Shown piece by piece: positions 27,067 through 36,027 of a DNA stretch of 64,000 nucleotides (position 1 is its first letter; the number at the start of each line of letters is the position of its first letter). The DNA is taken from positions 1 through 64,000 of the forward strand of contig JAPLGM010000004.1 of the NCBI GenBank assembly GCA_026390165.1. The letters run 5' to 3'. This stretch comes from Campylobacterales bacterium (lineage in GTDB: Bacteria > Campylobacterota > Campylobacteria > Campylobacterales > Sulfurimonadaceae). The notes below the pieces were generated by a model, which worked only from the letters and a program-made list of their open reading frames with translations, did not search any database and was not told the origin of the DNA. The position numbers were made by a program, and so were the translations under genes.

Positions 27067-27593
27067 TAGGTAAATTAAGTTTAGTAGCGGTTGCATTGAC
27101 CGCTTCCATGGTTGCAGGGAATCTCTCATTTGAGTCAGGGGTAATCAAAGCCCATACCGAAGTATTCGGTGACAAAACGATAGATCCAATGACTAAAAAA
27201 GCAACCTCCCATTTGTCGATGGAGTCTAACCCTTCAACGTTAAAAGGGACAATGGAGGTATCTGTTGGGGATCTTTTCAGCGATAATAAAAAGCGTGATG
27301 ATCATATGCAAGAAGTGCTTGAATCGTCTAGTTTTCCTAAAACTACCTTTGATATCAAAGAGGTTGTTGCCAAAGGGGGCGAGCATTATACCCTCAAAGG
27401 GACGATGAATCTGCATGGTGTGACGAAACCGATCAGCTTTGAGGGGACGATTGCTGATGAGAGTGGTAAAATCCATATTAAAGCAACCAGTGCATTGAAA
27501 ACGACCGATTTTGGGATCAAACCGATTACGATGATGTTTTTGACGGTACGCGATCAGGTTGATTTGAGTGTGGATGTTGTGTTAAAACGATAA
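27063..27593 (+). CDS. YceI-family periplasmic lipid-binding protein (copy 1)
   Basis: 176 residues with a signal peptide (MIGKLSLVAVALTASMVAG). The lipocalin-like YceI barrel shows FESGVIKAHTEV, the KRDDHMQEVLESSSFPKTTFDIKEV motif and the YTLKGTMNLHGVTKPISFEG signature. It ends SVDVVLKR. Family members bind long isoprenoid chains such as polyisoprenoid or ubiquinone. It overlaps the upstream membrane protein by 4 bp. It is paralogous to the gene at 27713. Confidence 0.88.
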   Translation: MIGKLSLVAVALTASMVAGNLSFESGVIKAHTEVFGDKTIDPMTKKATSHLSMESNPSTLKGTMEVSVGDLFSDNKKRDDHMQEVLESSSFPKTTFDIKEVVAKGGEHYTLKGTMNLHGVTKPISFEGTIADESGKIHIKATSALKTTDFGIKPITMMFLTVRDQVDLSVDVVLKR

Positions 27594-27681
27594 ATTTCCC
27601 CGATTCGGAGAATCTTAGCCGAAAAAGCTACCTCTTTTGTGGAGGTGAGCTTTTCAAACCACTCCAAAGGTTTGTTTCCTC
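27590..27681 (-). pseudogene. Fossil 3' end of an MBL-fold hydrolase gene left by tandem duplication
   Basis: Read on the minus strand, the sequence between the two yceI copies encodes NKPLEWFEKLTSTKEVAFSA followed by KILRIGEIYRFN. This matches the C-terminal end of the intact MBL gene at 28204-29115 (NEPLEWFERLVSEKAPPFTA then KVLRIGEIYRFN). It is only about 30 codons long, with no start. Immediately next to it on the plus strand is a copy of the 3' end of the upstream membrane gene plus the yceI ribosome site. It marks the junction of a duplication. Confidence 0.85.
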
Positions 27682-27717
27682 TAGCGTATCCATTTTATTT
27701 TAGGAGAATGTCATGAT
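27678..27717 (+). repeat. Copied yceI leader (duplicate of 27027-27068)
   Basis: About 24 bases from AGCGTATCCATTTTATTTTA through the AGGAGA ribosome site and ATG repeat, nearly exactly, the end of the gene at 26113-27066 plus the start of yceI copy 1. Here it is non-coding for the membrane protein and only supplies the ribosome site of yceI copy 2. Confidence 0.85.
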
Positions 27718-28243
27718 GTTGAAATTAAGTTTGGCAGCCGTTGCATTGACCGCTGCTGTTTTTGCAGGAAATTTGTCGTTTGAATCGGGAGCTATCAAAG
27801 CCCATACGGAAATGGCTTTGGATAAGAAGATTGATCCGGTTGCCAAGAGGGCAACATCCCATTTATCTATGGAGTCCACTCCCTTGACATTAAAAGGGTC
27901 TATTGACGTATCGATGGCCGATCTGATTAGCGATAACAAAAAACGAGATGCTGATATGCAAGAGACTCTGGAGTCTTCTTTATTTCCTAAAGCGGTATTT
28001 GAGCTCAAAGAGGTTGTGGCCAAAGGGGAAGATAATTATCTTCTCAAAGGGACGATGAATCTGCACGGCGTGACCAAACCGATCAGTTTTGAGGGGAGAA
28101 TTACCGAAGAGAGTTCACACGTGCGTATTCAAGCTTCCAGCGTTCTCAAGATGACTGATTTTGGGGTCAAACCGCCTAAATTACTATTTTTGAGCGTACG
28201 CGATCAGGTCGATTTGAGTGTTGATATTTCGTTGAAACGATAA
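27713..28243 (+). CDS. YceI-family periplasmic lipid-binding protein (copy 2)
   Basis: 176 residues, same length and layout as copy 1. Signal peptide MMLKLSLAAVALTAAVFAG, then FESGAIKAHTEM, KRDADMQETLESSLFPKAVFELKEV, YLLKGTMNLHGVTKPISFEGRI and SVDISLKR. Most residues agree with copy 1, with differences spread along the protein, so the duplication is not brand new. Its 3' end overlaps the convergent MBL gene by 40 bp, the same relation that copy 1 has with the fossil MBL fragment. Confidence 0.88.
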   Translation: MMLKLSLAAVALTAAVFAGNLSFESGAIKAHTEMALDKKIDPVAKRATSHLSMESTPLTLKGSIDVSMADLISDNKKRDADMQETLESSLFPKAVFELKEVVAKGEDNYLLKGTMNLHGVTKPISFEGRITEESSHVRIQASSVLKMTDFGVKPPKLLFLSVRDQVDLSVDISLKR

Positions 28244-29115
28244 ATCTCTCCGATTCGGAGCACTTTCGCCGTAAAAGGGGGGGCTTTTTCGCTCACTAAT
28301 CGCTCAAACCACTCCAAGGGTTCGTTCATCGGTTCATCGGAGAGGTTGAAGGTGCCGTAATGGATGGGGATAAGTGTTTTAGCCCCTAAATCGGTGCATG
28401 CCTGAATCGCTTCGGGAGGATTGGTGTGGTTGTGTTTCATGATTGCTTCGGGACGATAGGCTCCGATAGGTAAAAAGGCTTCGTCGATCTCGAATTTCTC
28501 TCCGATCTCTTTGAAATGCTCACCCATCGCGCTGTCCCCAGAGTGATAGATACCGTGATTGCTTTGTTGAATAACGTATCCTCCCCATAACGCTTTGTTG
28601 GTGTCAAAAGGGGTTCGTTTGCTCCAGTGTTTACTCGGGGTAAACGTAATCAAAAGCTCTCCGATCGCCACCTCCTCCCACCACCCCAGCTCAAAATACT
28701 TCTCACGGGAAATATGCCCCTTTAGATACCGCCAAAAACCTGCGGGGGCGACAATAATCGTCTCAGGATTCTTTCTGAGAAGTGCCAAAACGGAAGGTTT
28801 ATCAAAATGGTCGTAATGGGCATGAGTGAGTAGGATTACATCGGCGTATAATTGCTCTACGGGTATGGGGAGAGGAGTATAACGGCGGTACATGGGAATA
28901 TTCCCTACTATCGGATCAATAGCTATTGTTGTTTCTCCTAGATGTATCCACATACTTGCGTGCCCCAGCCAAAGGGCATACTCCCCTTTGGGGAGCGTAT
29001 CGTGATACTCGGTCGTCATTGGAGTGTGGAGAGGATGAGGCGGAGTGAAACGTCTTGAAAGTTGCCATTTGAGTATCGTTATCAGAGAGAGGTTAGGTGA
29101 GGTGTAGGGGTCCAT
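28204..29115 (-). CDS. MBL-fold metallo-hydrolase (UlaG/NAPE-PLD-like)
   Basis: About 303 residues from ATG 29115. The metallo-beta-lactamase core shows GHASMWIHLGETTIAIDPI, the HAHYDHFD metal motif, SKHWSKR, YHSGDSAMG and IPIHYGTFNLSDEP. The pattern fits the UlaG/NAPE-PLD branch of zinc hydrolases acting on phosphodiesters or lactones. An upstream GTG (29163) would add 16 residues but lacks a ribosome site. There is no clear signal peptide. The 3' end overlaps yceI copy 2 on the other strand. The substrate is unknown. Confidence 0.82.
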   Translation of the reverse strand: MDPYTSPNLSLITILKWQLSRRFTPPHPLHTPMTTEYHDTLPKGEYALWLGHASMWIHLGETTIAIDPIVGNIPMYRRYTPLPIPVEQLYADVILLTHAHYDHFDKPSVLALLRKNPETIIVAPAGFWRYLKGHISREKYFELGWWEEVAIGELLITFTPSKHWSKRTPFDTNKALWGGYVIQQSNHGIYHSGDSAMGEHFKEIGEKFEIDEAFLPIGAYRPEAIMKHNHTNPPEAIQACTDLGAKTLIPIHYGTFNLSDEPMNEPLEWFERLVSEKAPPFTAKVLRIGEIYRFNEISTLKST

Positions 29116-29332
29116 TAAAGAGATCTTTTTGGGAAATAATAGCACGCTTTTGGTAAAGAGCACGGGAGAATAATAGTGGGTTGCTTTATGGGCTAAAAAG
29201 GGGGTACAATCTTTAGGGCTATTTACTCGTATATTCTTGAATGGATCTCCATGTAGACCAACTATTTCTGTAAAATCTGCTACTTTTTAAGGGGTAGGTG
29301 CGTTGTTACAACAAATATTAGAGGGGCGTAGA

Positions 29333-32047
29333 ATGATTAAGGAAAATTCAAAAACAGAGTTAGAGCAAATTTATACGCTTGAAATTGAAAATGCTAAGTA
29401 TAAACAGACTCAAATTCAATTACGTGAAAGCGAAGAAAAATACAGACAATTGTTTGAGAATTCGCGTGATGCCTTGATGACTTTATCCCCTCCCTCATGG
29501 AAGTTTAGCAGTGCAAATAAAGCTGCCCTGCAATTATTTGGGATAGCAAGTGTAGCTGAATTCACGGCCCTTGGTCCATGGGATATTTCGCCACAGCAAC
29601 AGCCGGATGGACGCTCTTCTACAGAAAAAGCGCAAGAGATGATTGAGACAGCGATGCGGGATGGTTCCAATTTTTTTGAATGGGAACATCAGACTATTGA
29701 TGGGAAAGTTTTTCCTACAGATGTGTTGATTACACGCTTGGAATTGAGCGGACAAATACTGGCACAAGCCACGGTACGTGATATCACCAAACACAAACAG
29801 ATGGAAATGCTACTCAAACAAGAGCGAGATTTTTCCAACCGGCTGATAGAAACTGCGCCGGTCATCATAATGGTACTAAGCCCGGAAGGTAAGATTGTCC
29901 GCTTCAATAACTACATGGAAATAATCTCAGGTTATTCTTTGAAAGAGGTGGAAGGAAAAGATTGGTTTGACACATTTCTTCCGGAAGATCAGAGAGAAAA
30001 AACAAAGAGGGTATTTCTCCACGCCATCGACGATATTCAAACGAATGGCAATGTGAATCCAATCCTTACAAAAGAGGGCAGTCAAAAACTGATTGAATGG
30101 TATGATAAGACACTGAAAAACGCAGAGGGCAATACCATTGGTCTTCTTTCCATAGGACTAGATGTTACCGACCGTAAGCAGGCGGAGGAAGCATTTCGTA
30201 AAAGCGAAGAGAAATTCCGCGCCCTCGTCGAGTCGACAAGCGACTGGATATGGGAAATCGATACGCATGGAAGCTATACCTATGTCAACCCTCAGATCGA
30301 AAAGCTGCTGGGATACCGCCCCGAAGAAGTATTGGGCAAGTCCCCTTTCGACTTTATACCTCCGGAAGAGGTTCAGCGCGTCATCGATATTTTCGTAGAA
30401 CTTCTTGATAAGCGTGCGCCGATGATTACACTGAGGAACACCAATCGCTGCAAAGATGGCAGTCTGAAAGTTTTAGAGACGAGCGGGGTCCCTTTTTTCG
30501 ACGAAAAAGGGGAGTTTGCTGGCTACCGGGGGATAGATCGTGACATCACTGAACGCATAAGAATGGAAGAAAAACTAAATCTCTTTCGCCTACTGTTAGA
30601 TCACTCTAGTGACGCTATCGAAATAATAGAGCCTTCTACGATGCGTTTTTTGGATATCAATGAGACGGAATGCAAAACATTGGGCTACAGTAAAGAAGAG
30701 ATGCTCTCCATGAGTGTTTTTGACATTGACCCGATGTTTGACGCTGAGGCAATGAAAGAGACGGAAAAGAAGCTTTTCCAAGAAGGAAAACTTCAATTAG
30801 AAGGTATGCATCGTCGTAAAGATGGGTCGCTATTCCCTGTGGAAGTCAGCGTGACACTTATCGAACATGACAAAACGTATATATTGAGCATTGCACGGGA
30901 CATTACCGAACGTAAAATTGCAGAACAGGCGCTACGTGAGAGCGAGGAAAAATTTCACAGCATCACTGCCTCTGCTCAAGATGCAATTATTATGATGGAT
31001 AATGGCGGAATAATATCGTATTGGAACGAAGCAGCTGAGAAAATATTCGGTTATTCTGAAAAAGAGGCCCTCGGGCAGATACTCCATACTTTTATTACAC
31101 CACAGAGGTTTTTAGCAGCACACCTAATAGGCTTTGCACACTTTAAAGAAACAGGAGAAGGGCCGGTTGTCGGGAAAACACTCGAGCTTGTTGCCGTGAA
31201 AAAAGGGGGGATGGAATTTCCTATAGAACTTTCCCTCTCTGCCACCATGATCGGTGGTTTATGGAATGCGATCGGCATTATCCGCGACATCACCGATCGC
31301 AAAAAGATGGAGTCAGAACTAAAACGCAAAGATGAGATGATGATTGCACAGGCAAAACAGACGGCTATGGGGGATATGATCGCTATGATTGCCCATCAGT
31401 GGAGACAGCCTCTTACTATTATAAGCATGGGTGCCAACAATCTTCAAATAGCGGTTGAACTGGAAGAGGAGATAACCCTTGATTTACTGAAAGAATATTT
31501 AGAGACGCTTAATAAAGAGGTAGAAGAACTCGCTAAGACGATTGATAATTTTAGTAACTATTTCAGACCAAACCAATCAAAAGAGTATATAAAGATAGAA
31601 GAGGTGTTAAAGAGTACTCTTGATATTATCGGTATAAGTTTAGAGAATGAAAAAATTACACTGAACCTAAAAAACAGTAGCCAGAGCCCTATTTTTATTG
31701 TTAAGAGTTCATTGATACAGGTTTTACTCAATATTTTTAGCAATGCAAAAGAAGTATTAGTTGCCAACAAAGTCGAACACGCCAGCATCACTACACGTGT
31801 CAGTGAAACAAAAGAGGCAATCACACTCTCTATTTGTGACAATGGGGGGGGAATCCCTCCCTCTATTATGGGTAAAATAGGTCAGCCCTATTTTACGACA
31901 AAACAAGAGTTTAATGGTGTCGGGCTGGGTTTATATATCTCCCGTACAATTGTAGAAAAACATCTTTGTGGAACGCTTACGTGGCATAATGAAGACAAAG
32001 GTGCCTGTTTTGTGATTACTTTAAATACGCTACCACTGGAGCGTTGA
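29333..32047 (+). CDS. Multi-PAS sensor histidine kinase
   Basis: 904 residues, soluble. About five consecutive PAS/PAC modules (roughly 25-140, 150-270, 275-400, 405-525, 530-650) end in the repeated phrase DITxRK. A HisKA-like region has the phosphoacceptor His688 in MIAHQWRQPL, the form common in Campylobacterota kinases. HATPase_c shows NIFSNAKEVL, CDNGGGIPPSIMGKIGQPYFTTK and GVGLGLYISRTIVEKH. ATG 29333 follows GAGGGG; TTG 29303 also has a ribosome site and would add ten residues. No response regulator is adjacent, so it is an orphan kinase. Confidence 0.86.
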   Translation: MIKENSKTELEQIYTLEIENAKYKQTQIQLRESEEKYRQLFENSRDALMTLSPPSWKFSSANKAALQLFGIASVAEFTALGPWDISPQQQPDGRSSTEKAQEMIETAMRDGSNFFEWEHQTIDGKVFPTDVLITRLELSGQILAQATVRDITKHKQMEMLLKQERDFSNRLIETAPVIIMVLSPEGKIVRFNNYMEIISGYSLKEVEGKDWFDTFLPEDQREKTKRVFLHAIDDIQTNGNVNPILTKEGSQKLIEWYDKTLKNAEGNTIGLLSIGLDVTDRKQAEEAFRKSEEKFRALVESTSDWIWEIDTHGSYTYVNPQIEKLLGYRPEEVLGKSPFDFIPPEEVQRVIDIFVELLDKRAPMITLRNTNRCKDGSLKVLETSGVPFFDEKGEFAGYRGIDRDITERIRMEEKLNLFRLLLDHSSDAIEIIEPSTMRFLDINETECKTLGYSKEEMLSMSVFDIDPMFDAEAMKETEKKLFQEGKLQLEGMHRRKDGSLFPVEVSVTLIEHDKTYILSIARDITERKIAEQALRESEEKFHSITASAQDAIIMMDNGGIISYWNEAAEKIFGYSEKEALGQILHTFITPQRFLAAHLIGFAHFKETGEGPVVGKTLELVAVKKGGMEFPIELSLSATMIGGLWNAIGIIRDITDRKKMESELKRKDEMMIAQAKQTAMGDMIAMIAHQWRQPLTIISMGANNLQIAVELEEEITLDLLKEYLETLNKEVEELAKTIDNFSNYFRPNQSKEYIKIEEVLKSTLDIIGISLENEKITLNLKNSSQSPIFIVKSSLIQVLLNIFSNAKEVLVANKVEHASITTRVSETKEAITLSICDNGGGIPPSIMGKIGQPYFTTKQEFNGVGLGLYISRTIVEKHLCGTLTWHNEDKGACFVITLNTLPLER

Positions 32048-32075
32048 AACAATGTATCCGTATAAAGGAGATGAT

Positions 32076-33698
32076 ATGCATATTAGAGCCAATTTAGTTG
32101 ATATTATGTTACGGCAGATAAATCCTGTTGACGTTATCGTACGTGAGGGGAAGATTGTATCGATAACCCCTACGACGGAAGAGTGTTTTACCTACATTCT
32201 CCCCGGGTTTATTGATGCCCATATTCATATCGAGAGTTCGATGCTCATCCCTAGCGAATTTGCCCGTTTAGCCGTTTTACATGGCACAGTAGCAACGGTA
32301 TCCGATCCTCATGAGATTGGTAATGTTCTTGGAGTAGAAGGGGTGGAGTTTATGCTTCATAATGGAGAGGAGAGTGATTTCAAATTTTATTTTGGGGCAT
32401 CTCCTTGTGTTCCGGCAACCCCTTTTGAGACGAGCGGTGCACGCTTGGATTCTAAGGAGATTGAGACACTTCTGAACAATCCGAAAATTTACTTTTTGAG
32501 TGAGGTGATGAATTTCCCAGGGGTACTTGGAGGAGATGAAGAGCTTTTGAAAAAAATTGCGGTTGCGCACGCTTTGAACAAACCGATTGACGGCCATGCT
32601 CCAGGGCTTAGGGGAGAGGAGCTGACCCGTTATATCGCGGCAGGAATTACGACCGATCATGAGGCGTTTAGCTATGAGGAGGGGCGTGAAAAACTTCAAA
32701 AAGGGATGAAGATTCTCATACGTGAAGGGTCAGCGGCAAAAAATTTCAATCCCCTTCACCCACTCATCGATGAATTTTATGAGCAACTGATGTTTTGCAG
32801 TGATGACCGCCACCCTAATGACTTGTTGAGAGGGCATATCAATGAGCTGGTATGCCGTGCCCTTAAGCTGGGGCACGATTTGTTTCATGTTTTACAGATC
32901 GCCTGTATCAATCCCATTGTCCATTATGGATTGGATGTGGGGATGCTTCGTGTCGGAGATTCCGCCGATTTTATCGAAGTTGCCGATTTGGTTGATTTTA
33001 AGGGGTTAAAAACTGTCATCAATGGGAAAATTGTTGCTGAAAACGGCGTTTCTTTACTCTCTTCGATCAAGGTAAAACCCCTCAATAAATTTCATGCCCA
33101 CCCCAAAACGGCCGCTGATTTTGCCGTAGCGTGTTGTGAGAAAACAGAAGTGATTGTAGCGTTGGATCATGAGTTGATTACCCATGAGATGAAAGAGCAC
33201 CTTGCGTGTCATGACGGGGATGAGATTGGCGATATTGAGCGGGATCTATTAAAAATCGCCGTCATAAACCGTTATGAAGATCATCCCCCCTCCGTCGCTT
33301 TTGTCCACGGTTTTGGACTGAAAAAGGGGGCTGTTGCGTCAAGTGTTGCCCACGATTCCCATAATATTATTGCCGTAGGGTGCAGTGATGAGGAGATTGC
33401 GAGGGCTGTAAATCTCGTTATTGAATCCCGTGGCGGTGTCAGTGCCGTAGCGGGGGAGGAAAGCGACGTGATTGCGTTGGATATTGCTGGGATTATGAGT
33501 TCTCAGGATGCGTTTGAGGTTGCCCATCGTTATGAAAAATTAAGCAATTGGGTCAAAGAGGAGTTAGGTTCGACATTGAGCGAACCCTATATGACGTTAT
33601 CCTTTATGGCACTGTTGGTAATCCCTGAGCTTAAACTCAGTGACAAGGGGCTTTTTGATGCCAACAATTTTCGTTTTATCCCTACTTGCAAGGCTTAA
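32076..33698 (+). CDS. ade: Adenine deaminase
   Basis: 540 residues of the amidohydrolase superfamily, COG1001 type. Metal-binding motifs are visible: PGFIDAHIHIESSM, SDPHEIGNVLG, DGHAPGLRG and a second-domain VAHDSHNIIAVG. GGVSAVAG and the MTLSFMALLVIPELKLSDKGLFD ending are typical. It deaminates adenine to hypoxanthine in purine salvage. The start at 32076 is set by AAGGAG five bases before the ATG; the open frame begins earlier at 32052. It follows the kinase gene by 28 bp and may be cotranscribed with it, but the two need not be linked in function. Confidence 0.92.
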   Translation: MHIRANLVDIMLRQINPVDVIVREGKIVSITPTTEECFTYILPGFIDAHIHIESSMLIPSEFARLAVLHGTVATVSDPHEIGNVLGVEGVEFMLHNGEESDFKFYFGASPCVPATPFETSGARLDSKEIETLLNNPKIYFLSEVMNFPGVLGGDEELLKKIAVAHALNKPIDGHAPGLRGEELTRYIAAGITTDHEAFSYEEGREKLQKGMKILIREGSAAKNFNPLHPLIDEFYEQLMFCSDDRHPNDLLRGHINELVCRALKLGHDLFHVLQIACINPIVHYGLDVGMLRVGDSADFIEVADLVDFKGLKTVINGKIVAENGVSLLSSIKVKPLNKFHAHPKTAADFAVACCEKTEVIVALDHELITHEMKEHLACHDGDEIGDIERDLLKIAVINRYEDHPPSVAFVHGFGLKKGAVASSVAHDSHNIIAVGCSDEEIARAVNLVIESRGGVSAVAGEESDVIALDIAGIMSSQDAFEVAHRYEKLSNWVKEELGSTLSEPYMTLSFMALLVIPELKLSDKGLFDANNFRFIPTCKA

Positions 33699-33734
33699 TC
33701 TGTTTTTGCGAAGCATTGCTTTGCGAGGAGACTT

Positions 33735-34382
33735 TTACACCCACTCTACAACCTCTTTTATCCTCTTCCTCTCATCCCACTTCAGTTTCAGCAGTTCGGG
33801 TTCGTCTAAAAATTTACTTACATATCCGAGGGTGAGATACCCGACTAATTTATACTCGTTGGAAATCCCCAATATCTTTTTTACTTTTTTGGCTCTCAAA
33901 ATACTGACCCAGCCCACCCCGACATTATGGGCTCTTGCCATCAACCATAAGTTTTGAATCGCACACACGACACTGTACTCCCCCATCTTTTTCTGAGTGG
34001 TTTGACCGAGGATGGTTTTGGTCGGTTTTTGGTAGAGTACCGCGATATTGAGAGGGGCTTCTTTGATCCCTTCCAATTTTAAAGAGGTGTAAATAGAGGT
34101 GGTTGGAAACATCTTGGCGGCTTTGGTGTTCTCTTTTCGAAATTCGTGATAAATTTCATCTCTCTTAAGGGGATCTTGGACGAGGATAAATTTCCATGGC
34201 TGAGAAAAACCGACCGATGGAGCCAAAATAGCGGCTTCCAGAATCTCTGTGAGAATGGCATCTTCTATTGGCTTATCGAGAAAATGGTGTCCTCTCACAT
34301 CCCGCCGTGCCGATAGAATTTCTTTTAAAACTCCCTGTTCCTTCGTGTCAAACACTTTTTGATCTTTACAGAGGCTAATCAT
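33735..34382 (-). CDS. bluB: 5,6-dimethylbenzimidazole synthase (BluB)
   Basis: 215 residues of the nitroreductase fold with BluB-specific features: ARRDVRGHHFLDKP, ILAPSVGFSQPWKFI, LEGIKEAPLNIAVLYQKP, and MGEYSVVCAIQNLWLMARAHNVGVGWVSIL. BluB breaks down reduced FMN with oxygen to make DMB, the lower ligand of vitamin B12. It overlaps btuC by 4 bp at the end of the cobalamin uptake cluster. This placement supports the B12 assignment and suggests lower-ligand supply for salvage. A generic nitroreductase is the fallback, but the motifs favour BluB. DMB synthesis by BluB requires oxygen. Confidence 0.88.
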   Translation of the reverse strand: MISLCKDQKVFDTKEQGVLKEILSARRDVRGHHFLDKPIEDAILTEILEAAILAPSVGFSQPWKFILVQDPLKRDEIYHEFRKENTKAAKMFPTTSIYTSLKLEGIKEAPLNIAVLYQKPTKTILGQTTQKKMGEYSVVCAIQNLWLMARAHNVGVGWVSILRAKKVKKILGISNEYKLVGYLTLGYVSKFLDEPELLKLKWDERKRIKEVVEWV

Positions 34383-35332
34383 CGTTGTTTCCCTTTCAAA
34401 ATCAAATAGATAAAAAACGGCCCCCCGACGAAGGAAGTGACGACCCCGATGGGGACTTCCGACACGGTTCCCAAATTCCGACCAATGAGATCACACGCAA
34501 CCAAAAACACACCTCCGTAAAAAAAGACAGGGAGTATCAGTTTATCACTGCTTTTTTTACTCAAAAGTTTGATAACGTGAGGGATAACAAGCCCCACAAA
34601 TCCAATGGGTCCTACGATGCTGACACTTACACCGACGCTTAGTGAGACGAAGAAAAGGAGGATTAAATTGACTTTCTTGATCTCCACCCCTTTCAAAAAA
34701 GCGTTTTCATAGGAGGTGAGGATGAGACGAAGTTCTTGTTTGTATCGCAGCACAACCGCCAACAGCCCCAACGCCGCAATCATCACGGGAGTGACATTAT
34801 TGAAGCCGACAATATTCAAACTCCCCATCGTAAAGCGCAGTATTGAGTAGCTTTGCTGTAAATCGCTGATATAAAAGAGAACCATCAACGCAGCAGAGTA
34901 GAAGAAGGAGAGGGCTACCCCGATCAGCAAAAGTGCATTCGTCTGCATTGCCGTGAGGGTTCGGGCGAAAATAAAGAGGAGAAGCACCGTAGCAAATGCC
35001 CCTAAAAAGCTAAAAAACGGGGAGAGGGCAAGAAGGGATGTCGGTAAAAAGACGATAGCAAACGCGGTGGCAAGGGTTGCACCGCTAGAGATACCAAGGG
35101 TAAAAGGGGTGGTGAGGGCATTTCGAAATACCGCTTGAAAGACCAATCCCCCCAACGCCAAAATCGCACCGCTGGCAAAAGCAACAATGACACGGGGAAG
35201 GCGCAAATCCCAAAAGAGGAGATACTCCATTGCATCAGGATCGAGAATTTTACGAACATTCAGAGGGGTCTCTCCGATAAAGGGGGAAATTGCCAAAATG
35301 ATGAGTGCCAAGAGTAACATAAAGAGCTTCAT
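34379..35332 (-). CDS. btuC: Cobalamin-type ABC transporter permease (FecCD family)
   Basis: 317 residues with about ten membrane helices. FecCD/BtuC motifs are present: LPRVIVAFASGAILALGGLVFQAVFRNALTTPFTLGISSGATLATA, then GPIGFVGLVIPHVIKLL, and the C-terminal EVPIGVVTSFVGGPFFIYLILKGK. The family imports cobalamin, heme or siderophores. The neighbours (BluB, DUF4430 protein, BtuB-like receptor) favour cobalamin. It overlaps both bluB and btuD by 4 bp. Confidence 0.87.
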   Translation of the reverse strand: MKLFMLLLALIILAISPFIGETPLNVRKILDPDAMEYLLFWDLRLPRVIVAFASGAILALGGLVFQAVFRNALTTPFTLGISSGATLATAFAIVFLPTSLLALSPFFSFLGAFATVLLLFIFARTLTAMQTNALLLIGVALSFFYSAALMVLFYISDLQQSYSILRFTMGSLNIVGFNNVTPVMIAALGLLAVVLRYKQELRLILTSYENAFLKGVEIKKVNLILLFFVSLSVGVSVSIVGPIGFVGLVIPHVIKLLSKKSSDKLILPVFFYGGVFLVACDLIGRNLGTVSEVPIGVVTSFVGGPFFIYLILKGKQR

Positions 35333-36027
35333 TGGTAATTCACCATAAAGAAATCCTCTACCCGTCGAATCGAATGGCCGAAGAGTCGGTTGAGATTTTC
35401 TTCTTCAAAAAAATGTTCACAACGTCCGTCATAAACAATAGCGCCATGTTGTAAGAAAATCACCCTAAAACCCAGTTTGAACGCCAAATTAAGATCATGG
35501 GTAATAACGATTTTGAAACGGTCGTCATTTTTTAACAGTTCAAAAATCTTGATTTTCTTGTCGCTGTCAAGATTGGCAGTGGGTTCGTCGAAAAGGGTGA
35601 GGGTTGCGTTGTGCAAAAGGGCACTGGCGCACAAAACCAATTGACTCTCACCGCTGCTGATGGCACTGCACGACTTATTTTTCAAGTGGTCAATCTCTAA
35701 CCGTCGCAAAACATTCTCTATCTCTTCGTAGGGTGTCCCATTTAAGAGGCTGAGTTCCAAAAATTCGTGAACATCAATATACTCATCAAAAATTTCAAGT
35801 TTCGAGGGGACAAAATTGAGATATTTCGCCCGCTCTTTTGCGCATAGGTCGGAGACTTTTTTATCCTCAATCGTTATCGATTCGTTTTCCAATAGATGGA
35901 CGATTGCCTGAGCAAGTGTCGTTTTACCCGCACCGTTGGAACCTAAAATCACGAGATTCTCATTTTCAAGGGTAAAGGAGATGTCGCGTAGGTAGTGGGT
36001 GGTGAGGTGGTTAATATTTAGGGTCAA
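35329..36027 (-). CDS. btuD: Cobalamin-type ABC transporter ATPase
   Basis: 232 residues. Walker A is LGSNGAGKTTL, the signature is SSGESQLVLCASALL (an unusual SSGES in place of LSGGQ), Walker B is LTLFDEPTANLD and the H-loop is VITHDLNLAFKLG. It partners BtuC (4-bp overlap) and the BtuF-like protein upstream of the AT-rich island. Its TTG start overlaps the end of the small gene at 36011-36334 by 17 bp. That overlap suggests the island was inserted right at the original start of btuD. Confidence 0.83.
   Translation of the reverse strand: MTLNINHLTTHYLRDISFTLENENLVILGSNGAGKTTLAQAIVHLLENESITIEDKKVSDLCAKERAKYLNFVPSKLEIFDEYIDVHEFLELSLLNGTPYEEIENVLRRLEIDHLKNKSCSAISSGESQLVLCASALLHNATLTLFDEPTANLDSDKKIKIFELLKNDDRFKIVITHDLNLAFKLGFRVIFLQHGAIVYDGRCEHFFEEENLNRLFGHSIRRVEDFFMVNYQ

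Noticed and set aside
33705-33730. Imperfect hairpin between adenine deaminase and bluB as a terminator
   Set aside because: The stem has a mismatch or G-U pair and no T-run follows on either strand, so support is too weak.
33640-33957. Plus-strand 105-codon ORF after adenine deaminase
   Set aside because: It is antisense to the end of bluB, which has clear family motifs.
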